A stretch of DNA of 64,000 bases from Crambe crambe (taxonomy: Eukaryota; Porifera; Demospongiae; Poecilosclerida; Crambeidae): NCBI GenBank assembly GCA_963924555.1, contig OZ004586.1:4174501-4238500 (forward strand), in the 5' to 3' direction. Position numbers and translations under genes: made by a program. Shown one piece after another: positions 30,117-44,000 of the stretch; within the stretch, counting starts at the first letter, position 1, and every line of letters starts with the position of its first letter. The notes beneath the pieces were generated by a model. The model ran no database searches. It worked only from the letters and a program-made list of their open reading frames with translations, and was not told the origin of the DNA.

Positions 30117-31959
30117 TCTACAAAACAACAACAAAAAACAATAACAAAAACAAGTGTCTTAGAAACTATGTCCCTAAGATACATAGACTAACTACCTAGA
30201 TTGTTTACTAATCAAAAAGTAGTACTTTCACTTTCAACTGTCTCATGATCAGTCAACAGACAGAGTGAGACTAAGTGAATAGTTCCTTCTCAGTCCTTTT
30301 GACAAATTATTGTCAAGAGATTCAAGCTAAATCTCCCTATCTGCTTGTGCATGACCTCATCAAGTGAATAATGGGGCAACTGAAGCAAGCCCTGGGTCAC
30401 TTCATTCATCACAACCGTGGGTAAACTGAGCATGTGTGCTCACCCTACAAAGCTAAATGATTTGGTAGAACTTAGAGAGAGAGAGAGTAGCTTCTGATCC
30501 CTCAGAGAGTGTTTAGTTATGTATGTTGGGTACCCTCCAGGGGTGGATACAGGGAGGGCTGGGGGGCGGTAGTGCACCCCCCTCTCATTTCATAAAAAAT
30601 TGCTAGCACTGAGGCATATAACTGAATTATCCTGTTTTTGCTTCTCAAATTGCACCAGGTGCAATCTAAGAGGATCAAAAACTCAAAATTTTCCCAGGGG
30701 AGCATACCCCCAGATCCCCCTAGATGGTGTGCTTTGTGCACTGTGTAGCCTACCTTGAAGTTTCTACCCAAAATTATGGAACCCTGGCAGTGGTCTTACA
30801 ATGCACATGGGCATGTGTCCCCTCTTTTCCAATTCCTGGATCCACCCCCTGCCCTCCTAGCAATTTGGTGGGTGGGGGCACGAATTTTCACCACCTCTAG
30901 TCTATAGTTAGGCTAACCTCTGACAGCTATGACTTACATTATTGCCAAACTTGCTTTGTGTACTATCGCTTCCAATTCCTCCAGTAGGTGTAGTATTCGG
31001 TTCGGTAAACCGCAGCTATCGGTAACCGGAAATATGTTGAGCATGCGCATTACAACAGCATGCAATCCACCGGAAGTCTGTTGCCAGAATACAAAATTAC
31101 TGCAAACTCAGCATAAAGAATTGCAGCTGTTTTACATTTCATTTGATTTTTTTTTGTGAATTGATAGTGTTGAGATGTATCATTTCTGCCTGCAAATTTT
31201 GTTTATTCTGAGAATTTTCTTGTGTATTTAGCTAATGTGATGCAAATTCCTACTTTTTTCATGTCATTTCATAGCAAGAAGACATTTCCCCCCATGGAAA
31301 GAGTACTACAACATTCGATCTTTCCCATGTGATATATTTCTACAGACTCAACTATTTGATGAACAGCTGACATAATTATACTAACACAGTATGGCAGCAA
31401 AGAAGTCAGAAATTGTGTTTGATCAATGCATACACACACATTATTATAACAAGTTTGATTTTTGATATAAGATAATATCTATTAAGTCAATACATGTCTT
31501 ACACTGAAGAGAAGTGATTTTTGACCGCAATTAGCTATAGTGTTTTTATCAGCCATGATTTCATGCACTGAGAATTTATTCTAGTAAAGTGTTAGCTATT
31601 TATCAAGAGGAGGGTGAAGAAGTTGTTAAAATTTCCAGAAGTCATGATAGCCATAAGTGCATGGAGAGTAACCAGCAAGGAACCTTGTTGCTTTGAGACA
31701 GCTCACACATAATAATTAGCTATGTAACTTCACAGTACTAATCCCTATAACCAGACCACTCTAAATTCTATAACTACCTAGAAGTTATGCATAGGCTACC
31801 GGTAGCTAAAAACTACAGTGTAGCAAAAAACCACCTCCTTAATTAAGTAGATTATCCTGCTTGGCTAATCCATTTCCGGTAGCAGCCTACATAACTAGCT
31901 ATATAATTAATGTTCGACTCTATACTCGTTTCCTGATAGCTGTAGTAGTTTGCTTCGGT
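30117..31959. other. divergent intergenic region between genes A and B
   Basis: About 1.8 kb between the two start codons would have to hold both promoters. It contains the TIR element at 30538-30851 and no supported ORF. I see no unambiguous TATA box in a convincing position. Confidence 0.5.
30538..30851. mobile_element. MITE with CAGGGGTGGAT ends
   Basis: The left end CAGGGGTGGATACAGG is matched by the right end CCTGGATCCACCCCCTG as an inverted repeat. CCCTC flanks both sides (30533-30537 and 30852-30856). Length is 314 bp. The minus-strand ORF overlapping it (30517-30771) is fortuitous. The end sequence looks hAT-like, but an 8-bp duplication is not evident. Confidence 0.6.
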
Positions 31960-32058
31960 ATGACTGATCAGGGAAAGCAGTTCGGCCAGAGAAGGCCACC
32001 ACTCTATGTCACTATAAAACAAATCCTGGAGAGATATCCGGATGGCCAGATTTTCAAG
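31960..32058 (+). CDS. gene B exon 1
   Basis: 33 codons, MTDQGKQFGQRRPPL...DGQIFK, ending at AAG/GTAGGT in phase 0. It corresponds to gene A exon 7, but here begins with its own ATG, with no 2A/Death exons upstream on this strand. Confidence 0.85.
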
Positions 32059-35000
32059 GTAGGTAGCTACATGTGCATGAAGCTAGCTAGCTACGTGATT
32101 AGCTAGCTACAGTACAAGCATGGATCATATGATCCATGGTACAAGTGACAAGAGACAGAAAAGAGTTATATAGTTACGGATGCTCTCCAAGATTGGAGCC
32201 AGGTACTATAGCTACAAGGTTTGATCTTCTTTTCTTTTTTTTAAAATCAGCCCAGCATGAAGCTTGCTATATAGTCGGTCCTGTGTATTTTGAGATAATT
32301 ATATAAGAAAGATTTTTTTGTGTGTGTACTATTATGTCAACACTTGAGTGCATACGAATTATAGTACAATAGCTGCATAGGTACTTGCAGTTTCTGAATA
32401 CATTGGAATATCCGAATAATGGACACACTTGGGATCCATTCTTTTGTCCTAGCTATAGAGGTTGCTTTCTTTTGGAAGTTCTTTTGTATAGAGTGTATAT
32501 AGCTACAGCTGTACTTGTTCTTTACTGAGAGGTTTAATTGTCCTCCTCTTTTGGAGTGGTCCTTTGTTGGAGGTTCTGCATGCATGCATGCATGCTACAA
32601 TACCATGGCTCCATCATAATGATTTCTCTCATGTGCATCTTAATAGCTAATAAAGTGTGCTATTTCCTAAGCTAAGCACTAACTGCATGCTATTCAAAAA
32701 AAATTAGGAAGTTCTTCAGAATGCTGATGATGCTGGAGCAACCAAAGTCGAATTCTATGTGGACTGCAGACAACATGGATCTTCATCCCTACTTCACCCT
32801 GGTCTTGCCCCTTACCAAGGACCTGCTCTCATCTCAGCCAATGATGCCATGTTCTCTGACGAGGACTGGGAGGGAATACAGAAACTTCAGCAAAGCATCA
32901 AGGCTGAGGATCCCTTCAAAGTGGGAAGATTTGGAATCGGCTTCAACTCTGTCTACCATCTCACTGGTGAGTGTACTGTGTGAAGTGCATAGGGATGACA
33001 AGTCAAATGTAAAATGTACTATTGGTCCCCAATGTTAACACTGAAGCAGGTTATAGTTCAGCTGAACTATACTGTTCTTGAATATTACTCTCTTTGGTTG
33101 TGTGCCCAGCGTGGTTACTCCATAGTTTGTGGAATTGTTAGTTTCATGGAAATAGCTAGCTAGTAGCTACTCCAGAATCAGATTCTAGCTAAGTTTCCTG
33201 TGAATATGGATTCTGGAAAAGTCAGACTGATGTGTCTAGAGATAAGATGCTAATAGTTTGGATAGTATTCACAGAAATCTATGAATAATTGTTATTGGCC
33301 TTCACAGCATTACCGCATGTGATATCTCCACAATAGCATGTGATATCTCAACCTTGCCACATAATATATCTCCCTTTATCACCCTTACCGCATAATATAT
33401 CGCATATCTCGCATGCCTTTATACTTTATCACAAATGAGATACTGCATACATCTCCCTTACCTCAAATTTCCCTTATCATAGATATCTCCCAGGGACCCC
33501 TTTACCGCAACCATTATGCATCCAATTCATCCATACAGAAAAGAGCATTATTTAGGGAAGTGTTGAATTTCTATAAAGAAGCTATCAGGGTTAGGAATTT
33601 GGAATCTATCCCATAGTTGATATGCAGGGGATAGGAAGATAACTAAATGTGGGTTGGGGTGCATTAGGATTGTATCATGCTGTACGTGAAGCATATGCCA
33701 GATCTGGTGGCATGCTTCTCCAGGAAAGTTTTAGATTTTAGGGTCAGTTAGATGGGGTAATTGGCTGTAATTAGAATGGGCATCAATTGGAATACCAGTC
33801 TGTGTCATCTTTCGTCACCATCGGCATAGTTGGAGCTAGCTAGCTATAAACATCTCATCCATTACTGTGTAAGCCCAAGATATTAAAGCTTTTGGCTGCT
33901 TAGTTCGGTACAAGTTCACTATAAAGCAGGCACATTCCTGTACACATAATTGAGGTTAAGTCAATCTTTTGTCTAGTTATTGATTAACAGGTATGAATAG
34001 TAATCTTGAGTAATGAGATGAATAGCTTTTTTGCTTCCATATTATTTTATTCTTTAATTCCAGCTGTATAAAGTCTTTTTACTGACCTATTATTCTTTAA
34101 TTAGCTATGTTCATAGTGATGTCATATGTATTGAAAGGCTACATAAATAGCTATTTGCTTTCTCACTAGCAGACAAGTTTGTCAAGCTAGGCTAGCTAGT
34201 GATAAATACATTCAAGCCGATCAACCTGTTCACTTTCAATGGCCTATTATGCCAGCATTATGCTTCCTGCTTTGATAGACCTATTATTCACAAATCTATG
34301 CTGGCAGAATGTGCCAGTCCCTAGAGATGAATAGCTACTTCATAAAAAGTAGGGATCCACCAGTATACGGAGCCTTACTACCTTCCTGATAACTATAGCT
34401 ATTATGTGAGACTCAAATAATATCCAGCTCCAATTTGCTGTTCAGACTGCTAAATAGCTACTGGGAAAAAGTCATTTAGATAACAGCTAAACCAATGTTA
34501 TGATAAAAACATTTCAGTGAAATGAAAAAAAATGTAGGGATGACCATTGCTCGAAAAAAAATATAAGGAAACAAGGGTAATCAATCTTTGTATGTTATTT
34601 CCCTTAGCTACTTATTCATGGTGTTTTTTTTGTTTTTTTTTGTCTTTATGGTTTTATGTATGTATGTATGCATAATGCAAGAGTTCATTCTTCTATGACA
34701 AAAGTTTCTTGAGATGTATAGTTCTCCAATTATAGCTTAGCAGCCCAATGATTATTTAGAGGTCGAGGATGCAGATGAATTATTGGCTAAGTTAGTCGAG
34801 TACTGTGCTTCGTAGCGTCTCCTTTTAGCTACATCGACTCTTTCGAGGATTGACGAGTACAAAAGATTGTAGCTGGTAGAGTGGTTCAAGAGATATGTCT
34901 AAGAAGAATAATAATAATAGAGAAGAAGAAGAATCCAGTGATTTACCTGCTTGTCATATTTCTGAAATAGTAAGCTCCCCGGTCCTGAAACTTGATCTGC

Positions 35001-38000
35001 ACTTTGTAGTAGGCTGGATAATCAGCTTTTGTTAAGTCTAAGTGGGGGAACTACTCTTGTATGCGGCGCGTGCAGCCATCCACGTCATCCCTACATAGAG
35101 AGAGCTACCGCTCTCTTGTCTGAGGCAGAGGGGACCAAATATCTGCTGTTGCAGACAAAAATCATTTAGATAACAGCCAAACCAATATTATGATATTAGC
35201 TAGTCTGAGATGGAGCGGAAGCTCTCTGGATGATGCAGACACTGCATATAGACTAATACAAAAGTGAAATTCCAGTTCCCCCCACTTGGACCTACAGTGA
35301 TGCCTACTAGAGCCTATACTACCAAGTGCAGAACAAATGTCATGACCAGAGCTTACCGTTTCAGAAATACAGCAAGCAGGTAGCAAAGTCACTGGATCCT
35401 TCTTCTCTATTATCTTATACTTCCAGTCTTGACTCGCTAATCATCATTGGGCTGCTAAAGTTATTGCTACGCCATGGAGCTGGCCTATTATAATAGATAC
35501 TAAGGAACTTTTTATCTGTCCTGCATGCACATGGAAGAATGAACTCGTGCATTTAATGTATACAAACATAAAACCATTTACTAAGGAGAAGGAGAGGAAA
35601 AAAGACCTAGAACAATTAGGGGGAAAAAACATTGAAAAAAAAATGTAGGGATGCATGACCAGCAAGCAATAAAAATCGGGTCAATCTTGGATCTGTATAT
35701 CCAGCCAACAATGTCACACAAAGGACAGAACTTTCTATGACCTGGCATTGTGCATGTTATCTTCTTTCAGCTAAGCCATTCAAACCCCCCCCCCCCCCCC
35801 CTTTCCCCCCTTTTCAATCACCATACTACCATAGGCTATCCTTACCTTAGTCAGTTTATGACCCAGCTAAAGCTGATTTATAATGTCTTGGCTTTGCCCC
35901 AATAGACCTATTCACACTCTATATTTACAATAGATTTACCCTCCATCATCAGTGGATCAAAAATAGCCTATCTTGAGCCTCAAGAAGAATTATGGCGAGG
36001 AGAGTCTGGTCGATCATTTAGCTTGTCAGAAGTCATCAACACAGATCATCTAATACCATTAAATGGCATAGCTGGTTTTGATTCAAAACGTTCAGCCTAT
36101 GAACACACTTTGTTTCACTTTCCCTTGCGCAGCACTGGGTCCAAATTATCTGAGAATATATATACTATTGAAAAGGTTAACGAGCTGATAGATGCTTTGA
36201 AATCTGAAGCAAACCTACTGCTTTTATTTCTTCGCTCCATAACAACAATTGAAGTCTACAGCATAGATGAAGGTGGAAACCAAACTCTTTCATTCCAGAC
36301 TAAGATAGCTGATGCCTTTGTGAGTGAGCTCTCACAAAAACGTAGATCTCTATTAGCTGATCTAAAGCGTATTCACAATTCTCATCAGTACAATTTTCCC
36401 GACGTGTTGAAGTTTACTGCCAGGTTTGATGTCTGTGTGTACAATATCAATACTGGATTAACCACCACTAGTCATTGGCTAGTGGCCAATCAAATTGGTT
36501 CCTCTGACTCCTCTGTTAGAAAAGCATCTGTCAAGCAAATGGTGTTTCCCTGGGCTGGAACAGCTTTGGAATTGGGTAACACTTCAGCTAATAATGGCAG
36601 GATATTTTGTTTCCTTCCAATGCCCATAGAGGCTGCTTCTAATCTTCCCATTCATGTCAATGGGACATTTGGGTTGACTGACGACCGTAGAAGTCTGAAG
36701 TGGCCTGGTGTGGATAGAAAAAATGATCCCACAGCAAATTGGAATGAACTCCTTGTAAAGGAAGTCATACCATCCTGTTACGTCGATCTCTTGCTTGAAG
36801 CTAAGAATCATCTTAGCATGCATGACAATAACATCTTCTACAAAGCTTGGCCTGATGTTAATAGGATCAGAGGATCACACTGGGAAGATCTGTTAAGTCC
36901 AGTATATGATTCTCTTCTTATGAATAGTGTCCTCTGGTCTGCACCACTAAGGCAGTCTGGTGAATGGGTTACACCCAGTGTTGCAGTATTCATACCTGAA
37001 TCACAAAAGTTGAAATCAATTGTCGAACGTAGTCTCGTCAACTGTGATGTAAAACTGGTGGACGTCCCCACTAATGTATGGAGTGCTCTCAAGTTGGCAA
37101 ACATCTCTGTCACTCGAGTAGCTCCAGCATTCACAAGGAACAAGCTTCGAGCATGTCCTTCCAGTTATAATAGCATTGACCCAATTGGTAAACGTGAGCT
37201 GCTGAAGTATTGCTTATCTGATGGAGTGTATCATGATATAGTTGGTTTAGCTCTATTGCCTCTATCAAACAGTACTTTTGTCACATACGAAGGCCAATTG
37301 TCACACTCAAGCAATGTGTATCTTTGTACACCAGAATGTCCTAGATATCTTTTGCCAAACCTAGATGAAATGCTTGTTGATGTTTCTGAGGATTCTGAAT
37401 TGCAATGTTTGCTGAGTAGTGTAGCGCAGTGCAAATGCACTCAATTAAAGCAGTTGAATGTTATGGATGTTGCTTCTTTAATGGATAAGTTGGTTCCGAC
37501 CGCATGGCTGAAGTCAAACAAAGTGTCCTTCCCCAATTCTTCTGGAATTTCCTTGGAGTGGTTCGAAAAATTCTGGAAATGGGTTCAGGATAAGAATATA
37601 AAAATCTTTGCAAGTAAACTTATATTGCCAACTTTATCAAGTGATCAGCAGTCCAGTACACAATTTGACGTCATCCGGCTGAATGAGCTCAAAAATGTTA
37701 TATTTATACCACAACAATGCGATCGATCTTTTCTCCCAATGTTGTACAAATTCAAAATCTTGTGCTGCGTTCAAAAGGACTTCCCTTATGTAAAGCACAA
37801 CAGCTTGAATGCATATTTGAAATTTCTTGAGCCTAATGGGCTGATAGATGCTTTATCTCATAGTCCTGGCCACAGTGATGTTATCCTATCTTCATCTGAA
37901 GCAGAGAGCTTAAGGAAGTTTCTTCAGGACTTGAATTTCTTACCAAAGGTGAAAGAGGTACTCAATGATTTGTGTATATTCATTGCTTCTCCAAATTCAC

Positions 38001-41000
38001 CACTTAATCAGCTCTATTCTGTTAAGAGTCTTTGCCAACATTCTCGTCTGCAAGAACCAGTAGTGGTAGATACGTCATCCAACATCTTCAATTTCTCTCT
38101 CCTTCCATCAGATATTTTAGTATTTTCATCCACTGACTACTATCAAAAGCAACTGCTGAGTAAGCTGCAAATCCATACTATAAATGAGTCTTCTTTCTTT
38201 ATTTACCACATCTTTTCCCTTATTCGTAATCGGTCCATCCAGGACGACTATATCGATTCCATAATGCTTGAAGTACTTTCAAGAATGCAGTTATTTGCCA
38301 GTAAAGAAAACACTTTCATGAAAGAGATACAGAGCCTCCCTTTCATCAAGATCAGATCTGGTATGAGGAAGAGGCCTGAAGATCTCTTTGATCCTAAGAG
38401 TAGTGAAATGAGTGCAATTTTGGCTGGCGAAGATGTTTTTCCATGTGAACCTTATAACACAGATAAAAGCCTTGTGGTTCTCAGGTCTTGTGGTTTGCGT
38501 TCTTCAATAACCCCCCAAGAAGTCCTCGACACAATACATTCCATTAGCCTGCCAAGTAGCTCCAACCCCCAGAAAGTGGACAGACAGAAATTCACTCGTG
38601 CCCAAGCACTTTTGAAGCATGTTGGAAGAAAGGAGTTCGAGAGATCAGCAAAGGGAAGCTATAAATTGGGAAGTTTGCACTATGGATACCTGCCCTTTAC
38701 CACTGCCTTGGACTTCCTTTCAAGCAACAGGTGTTGGTTACCAATACTCTGTGACAGACCTTCAGAGTATCCATCAGTTCTTCCATGGAAAGGCAAAGGA
38801 TTTTCTTCTCATCTATGCACTCTGAATGAAACACTCTCCATAGCAACTGTTTCCAAGCCATCAAATTCCTTATTGTATGGCTCACAGTTGTTTTTCATAG
38901 ACTCTGTGTTGCAGTCTGATGTTCTGACATCAAAGGAGTCACCAAGCAACCTGATTGCTCATTTCGAGCAAGTTATATTGCTCAAAAACTCTATCGAACC
39001 TAACCAGATGCTTGATGTCTTACATAAAATCTATTCTGCTATGCTGGCTATATTGAGGAAAGGCTCGAAATCTGATTTGAATACTCTTCAATCATTGAAG
39101 GAATGGGTGTACATTAAAGAGTGCAATAGATTTGTTAGTCCTGATATCGTAGCACTAGAGTGGAATCCGACCTTCCGACATAATCTTGAGCCCTATGTAT
39201 ACAAACTCCCTGACAGCATTTCCAATTACTCTGATCTTTTTGTTGCTTTTGGCGTGAACAAAGTCGTCTCTCATGAGCAAATCGTGTCCATTATGGACAC
39301 AATCAAAACAGAGATCACAAACAGCAAAGTATCTGTATCTGTTAAAGAATCGTGGAGTTTGATAATGGCTATCCTCAACTGGTTGACAGAAAATGGAACA
39401 AAATCTCTACCTGAGTGTGACAAAATCGTTTATGTACCTGTAGAATCGGAGTCTGAATGGCCTGATTTGAGAGCAACTAGTGAAGTCATTTATACTGATA
39501 ATGAATTCCTGAAAAGGTTTACCATTGCATCAGAAACAGACAAGACTCTTCTTTTCATCCACAAGTGCATTAGTCTCAAAATGGCTGAATGTCTCTCTCT
39601 CACTCCTCTGAGTAGAGAATTGGACATCTCTGATGATGCTTTCGAAGACACAGGTCAGTATGAACCACTAACAACAAGATTGAGGAATATCTTGCGAGAT
39701 TATAAAGACGGTATCACCATTATTAAGGAGCTCATTCAGAATGCTGATGATGCAGAAGCTACTGAAGTAAATATATGTTTTGATGCAAGGAATCATACCA
39801 AGGATGAAGACAAGCTTTTCTTCCCTGGAATGTCAGAGTCTCATGGTCCAGCTTTAGTTGTGCACAACAATCAAACATTCAGTGAAGAAGACTTTGAAAA
39901 TATTACCAAATTAGCAGGTGCTACGAAGCAAAGGAAACGCTTGAAAATTGGTAAGTTTGGCATAGGATTTTGCTCAGTATACCACGTAACAGATGTTCCA
40001 TCTTTCATAAGTCGAGACCGAGTCTATATATTTGATCCAACCCTCAAGCATCTTGGAAATGAAGTCAAAAATCCAGCTTTGCCTGGAAAAAGGCTAAGGT
40101 ACATGTCCAGGATAATTCAAAATTCAAAACAGCTTGAGCCTTATGAGAATCTCTTTGGCTTCAATCGAAGTAAGGAGTATGAAGGCACAATGTTTAGGTT
40201 GCCCTTTCGTGCTCATTCAAGTGAATTAAGTGGTACTTGCTATTCGGAATCATCCACTATGCAGTTACTGGAGGATATTCACAAGCATAGTGATAATCTC
40301 ATACTCTTCCTTCAGCACGTACGTACCATCACATGCCAACGTATCAATGACGGTGAGAATAGTCCAACTACACTCTTCAAAATTCACAGAAAAGAAATCC
40401 CACTCTCACTATCTCAAACGCTTGAATGCACTTCAGCTCTTTCAGTTGAAAGTGTAAAAGGTGATAAGAGTGAGAGTAATGATTGGTTGGTTTCAAATTG
40501 CACTGAGCTCAATGGAGATCATGAAGCTGTATCTTCTGTGGCATGCTTGCTAGATGTTGAGGTGAAAGAAGGTGGCGTGTTTTACAATGTGAAGACGTCA
40601 CTCAAAGGTGAAGTGTTCTGCTATCTCCCTCTGTCACTATTCTCTGGACTCCCCGTTCATGTCAGCTGCAATTTCGCTGTCAATAATAATCGCCGAGATA
40701 TTTGGAAGTCTGGTGACCCATCCTCTTCCGACTCAGACGAAGACGTCTCGTGGAACAAATTTTTGATGGAAAATGTTATCCCAACTGCTTACTTCCAACT
40801 ATTGAAAAGTTTAAAGTGTATGCACGAGAATGGAATATTATCATATTACGAATTTCATAGTTTATGGCCTCTAGAATCTAAGCTCTATCAACGAGATCCA
40901 TGGCCCCTATTTGTTAAAGCTTTATATCGAGAGCTAGAGTCCAGTTCCTTGTTCTATTCTGACATGCAAAGTAAATGGTTGACTATGAGAGCCAGTAAAT

Positions 41001-44000
41001 TCTTGGTGCCAAACATTCTGAACAAATCAGCGACTCCATGCATATTAGAGGTCCTGAAGCACCTGAATCTCCCACTTGTAGACCTCCCAATGAAATTCAG
41101 ACCTTCTTTTGATTTGGGAGATACTCTACTTGATGAAAAGCAATTCATTCACCTCTTCTTCTCTCAATTACCATCTTTGAGTAATTTATGCTCAAGCAGA
41201 AATAAAGTTATACAGTACATGCTAGAGGCACTTGCATCTGGATGTGATAATCGGTCTGAAATCAGCAAGGTCTTACAAAACTATTTGACGAATCATGCTT
41301 GCATCCCTTGCAGTCCTAATGGATATGAGTTGAAGAAGTGTTGTGAACTGATACATCGTTCTGCTAAGTTTTCCAAACTATATGAAGCTGACGAAGGCAT
41401 GTTCCCACATGAAGATCTCATTGCTAGGGATCTGGCTGGGCTGGCAATGAAACGAGTCGGCATAATCAGTGAAAATATTCCGTGGAGTTATATTGTTGAA
41501 CGTGCACACACAATAACCGAGCTCAGGAACTCTGATGAGCTTCGAGCTAATGAGCGAGTTCAATTATTAATTGAATCAATGACTTCATATGCACGTGGCA
41601 ATCCACCAAGTGATATCCATACCATTAAATTTCTTCCTGTTATGAAGAGGCCTGAAGAATACCCTCTCAATTTAAAGTGGTTTGCAGAGGGACAGCAGCT
41701 TAGCTGTGGTGACATGCTCATGTTATCAGGTCCCAGGGATGAATCAGCAAGACTAGCTGGAACTCAAGTTGCTTTTGTATGCCAGGCAACACCCAAAGAT
41801 GGAGGCTGTGGCCAAATCAGTGCAAAAGCACAAAATATCTTGCATCTTAAACGATCGCCTGTAATTTCACAAGTTATCAAACACTTTGAAATGATGATCA
41901 TTAATAGCTTCAAAAATATTCCTCCTCAGTGGATTCATGTTTCATGCAAAATAATATATGGATTCTTCCATTCTGCCCTGGAAAACAAGGATATCACTGA
42001 AGATGCTTTGGCGTCTTTGAAGGAACAACCATGCATTTGGATAGATGACACTTTTGTATATTCTGATATGGTATCCTTCAACTGGTCACGAGATGGTCCC
42101 TACTTATATAAAGTGCCACCAAATTTATCAGAAATGAAGTCACTGTGTTCAGCTCTTGACATTAAGGAAAGATTTTCCTTTCAAGATATCCAGAAAGCCT
42201 TGGAAAAAATGAAGAATGACTATGGTGATGAAGCAGTTGATGAGTCATGCAAAGCTGTGTTGTCTGAACTTATATCTCTATTTAGCCATCACAGTGAGAA
42301 GAATCATATTGATAAAAAATGTCATATCTTGATTCCTGATGAAAACCTTGTCCTCCGTTGCTCAACTGATTTGGCCTACAATGATGCCCATTGGCTTCAA
42401 CGAGATGATACATACACTTATGTTCACGAGATGATACCAAGAAAACTAGCAGAAGACCTTGGAGTCAAACCAGTGAGGTCAAAGTTGCTTGATAAACATT
42501 CATCAAAATATGGTTTTCGTAGAGGCCATGAATTTGGGCAACGTGAAAATCTCACCAGAAGAATCAGGAATATTATCAGAGACTACCCCTATGATATCAC
42601 CATCCTGAAGGAACTGTTGCAAAATGCTGATGATGCTAAGGCAAAAAAAATGTACGTCATTCTGGACAAGCGTTTCCACAGATCCAACAGTGTGCTTTCT
42701 GAAAAATGGCAAGATCTTCAAGGTCCTGCCTTGCTGATTTGGAATGACAGTGTATTCAGTGAGAAAGATTTAGAAGGCATTCAAGAACTGGGTCTTGGTA
42801 GTAAGCGCTCGGAAGCAGAAAGCATAGGTCAATATGGGATAGGCTTCAACGTTGTCTACCACCTCACTGATTGCCCAAGTTTCATAACTGATGATGCTAC
42901 ACTTTGCATCATGGATCCACACTGTCGGTACGTCCCTGGAGCAGATGTACTCAGTCCTGGAAGAAGATTTGATCTTTCACAAGATTTTTGGAAGGATTTT
43001 CCTGACCTGAAGTCAGCTTATCTACATGATGGTCTAAGTGATGTATCTTCAGAGATATCTGGAGGATCTCTCTTTCGATTTCCGATTCGGCATTCAGAGA
43101 AGATAGCAAGAGCTTCTGAAGTCATTGAAAGCAGTGAAGGCAGTGTAGGGTCTCTTGATACTGAGAAGTTGTACAGTGATCTTACTAAATGGATGCCTAA
43201 AATGAAAGATGCTATGTTCTTTCTGAATAATGTGACCGAAATCAAGTTCTTTGTGATTGAGAAAGATAGTGATGTTATGAAGGCAATGTTTCACTTCAGA
43301 ACTCAGATACCAGAATCGGCATCAGCTGATCGAATCAAACTTCGTGATATGCTTTCTGCCTTCAAGACCGAAGCAAAATCCAAGACAGGTGTTATCACTT
43401 ATCCATTAACTCTTACAGAGTATAAGAGTGGAGGAGGGGTACGTAATAAAATTGAGCAAAAGTGGTTAATCCAGCAGGGAGTAGGTGACATTGATAATCC
43501 TGATCGAGTATGGAAGTATGTCCAAACCGTCAAACCAAGGCATGGGATGGCTGCTCTCATGTCACGTTCTCGAAGGTCTCAAAAAGACCAAAAAGTTAAC
43601 GGACAGGTCTTCTGTTTTTTGCCCCTTCCAATTAGCAGTAATCTTCCTGTTCATGTTAATGGTCACTTTATTTTGAACTCTACAAGAAGGGAATTATGGA
43701 AGTCAACTGACCCTAACACTCAAGATGAAAGATCACTGTGGAATGATAACATTATCAGAGCCATAGCTTCATCATATACCCACTTTTTTCTTCAAGCTCA
43801 ACAACACTTCCTGAATCCAGAGTACAAAGATATTCACACTCTATTGAGTCAGATTGAAAGATATTTTGGTTTATTTCCAAGATTCAGTGGAGCAAAATCT
43901 CAGGGTGATCGCTGGCAGGATTTAGCCCGTGATGTATACAAGTTAATCCTGGAGCATAATGTTAAAATTCTCTGTGTAGTTGGATCAACTGATACATCAG

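Larger units (their letters stand above)
32967..35933 (+). other. gene B intron 2, repeat-rich
   Basis: The intron is 2967 bp: donor ACTG/GTGAGT, acceptor TTTACAATAG. It holds a pyrimidine-rich degenerate repeat zone (33300-33500, units like ATATCTCCCTTTATCAC), the dispersed repeat and its inverted mate (34738-35459), a 17-base poly-C run and small foldback motifs at 34245-34320. No coding sequence is supported. Confidence 0.8.

Noticed and set aside
30517-30771. Minus-strand 84-codon ORF
   Set aside because: It lies largely inside the MITE at 30538-30851.
33300-33500. CRISPR-like or satellite array of TATCTCCCTTTATCAC units
   Set aside because: Units are irregular in length and sequence with no unique spacers; a degenerate pyrimidine-rich repeat in an animal intron.
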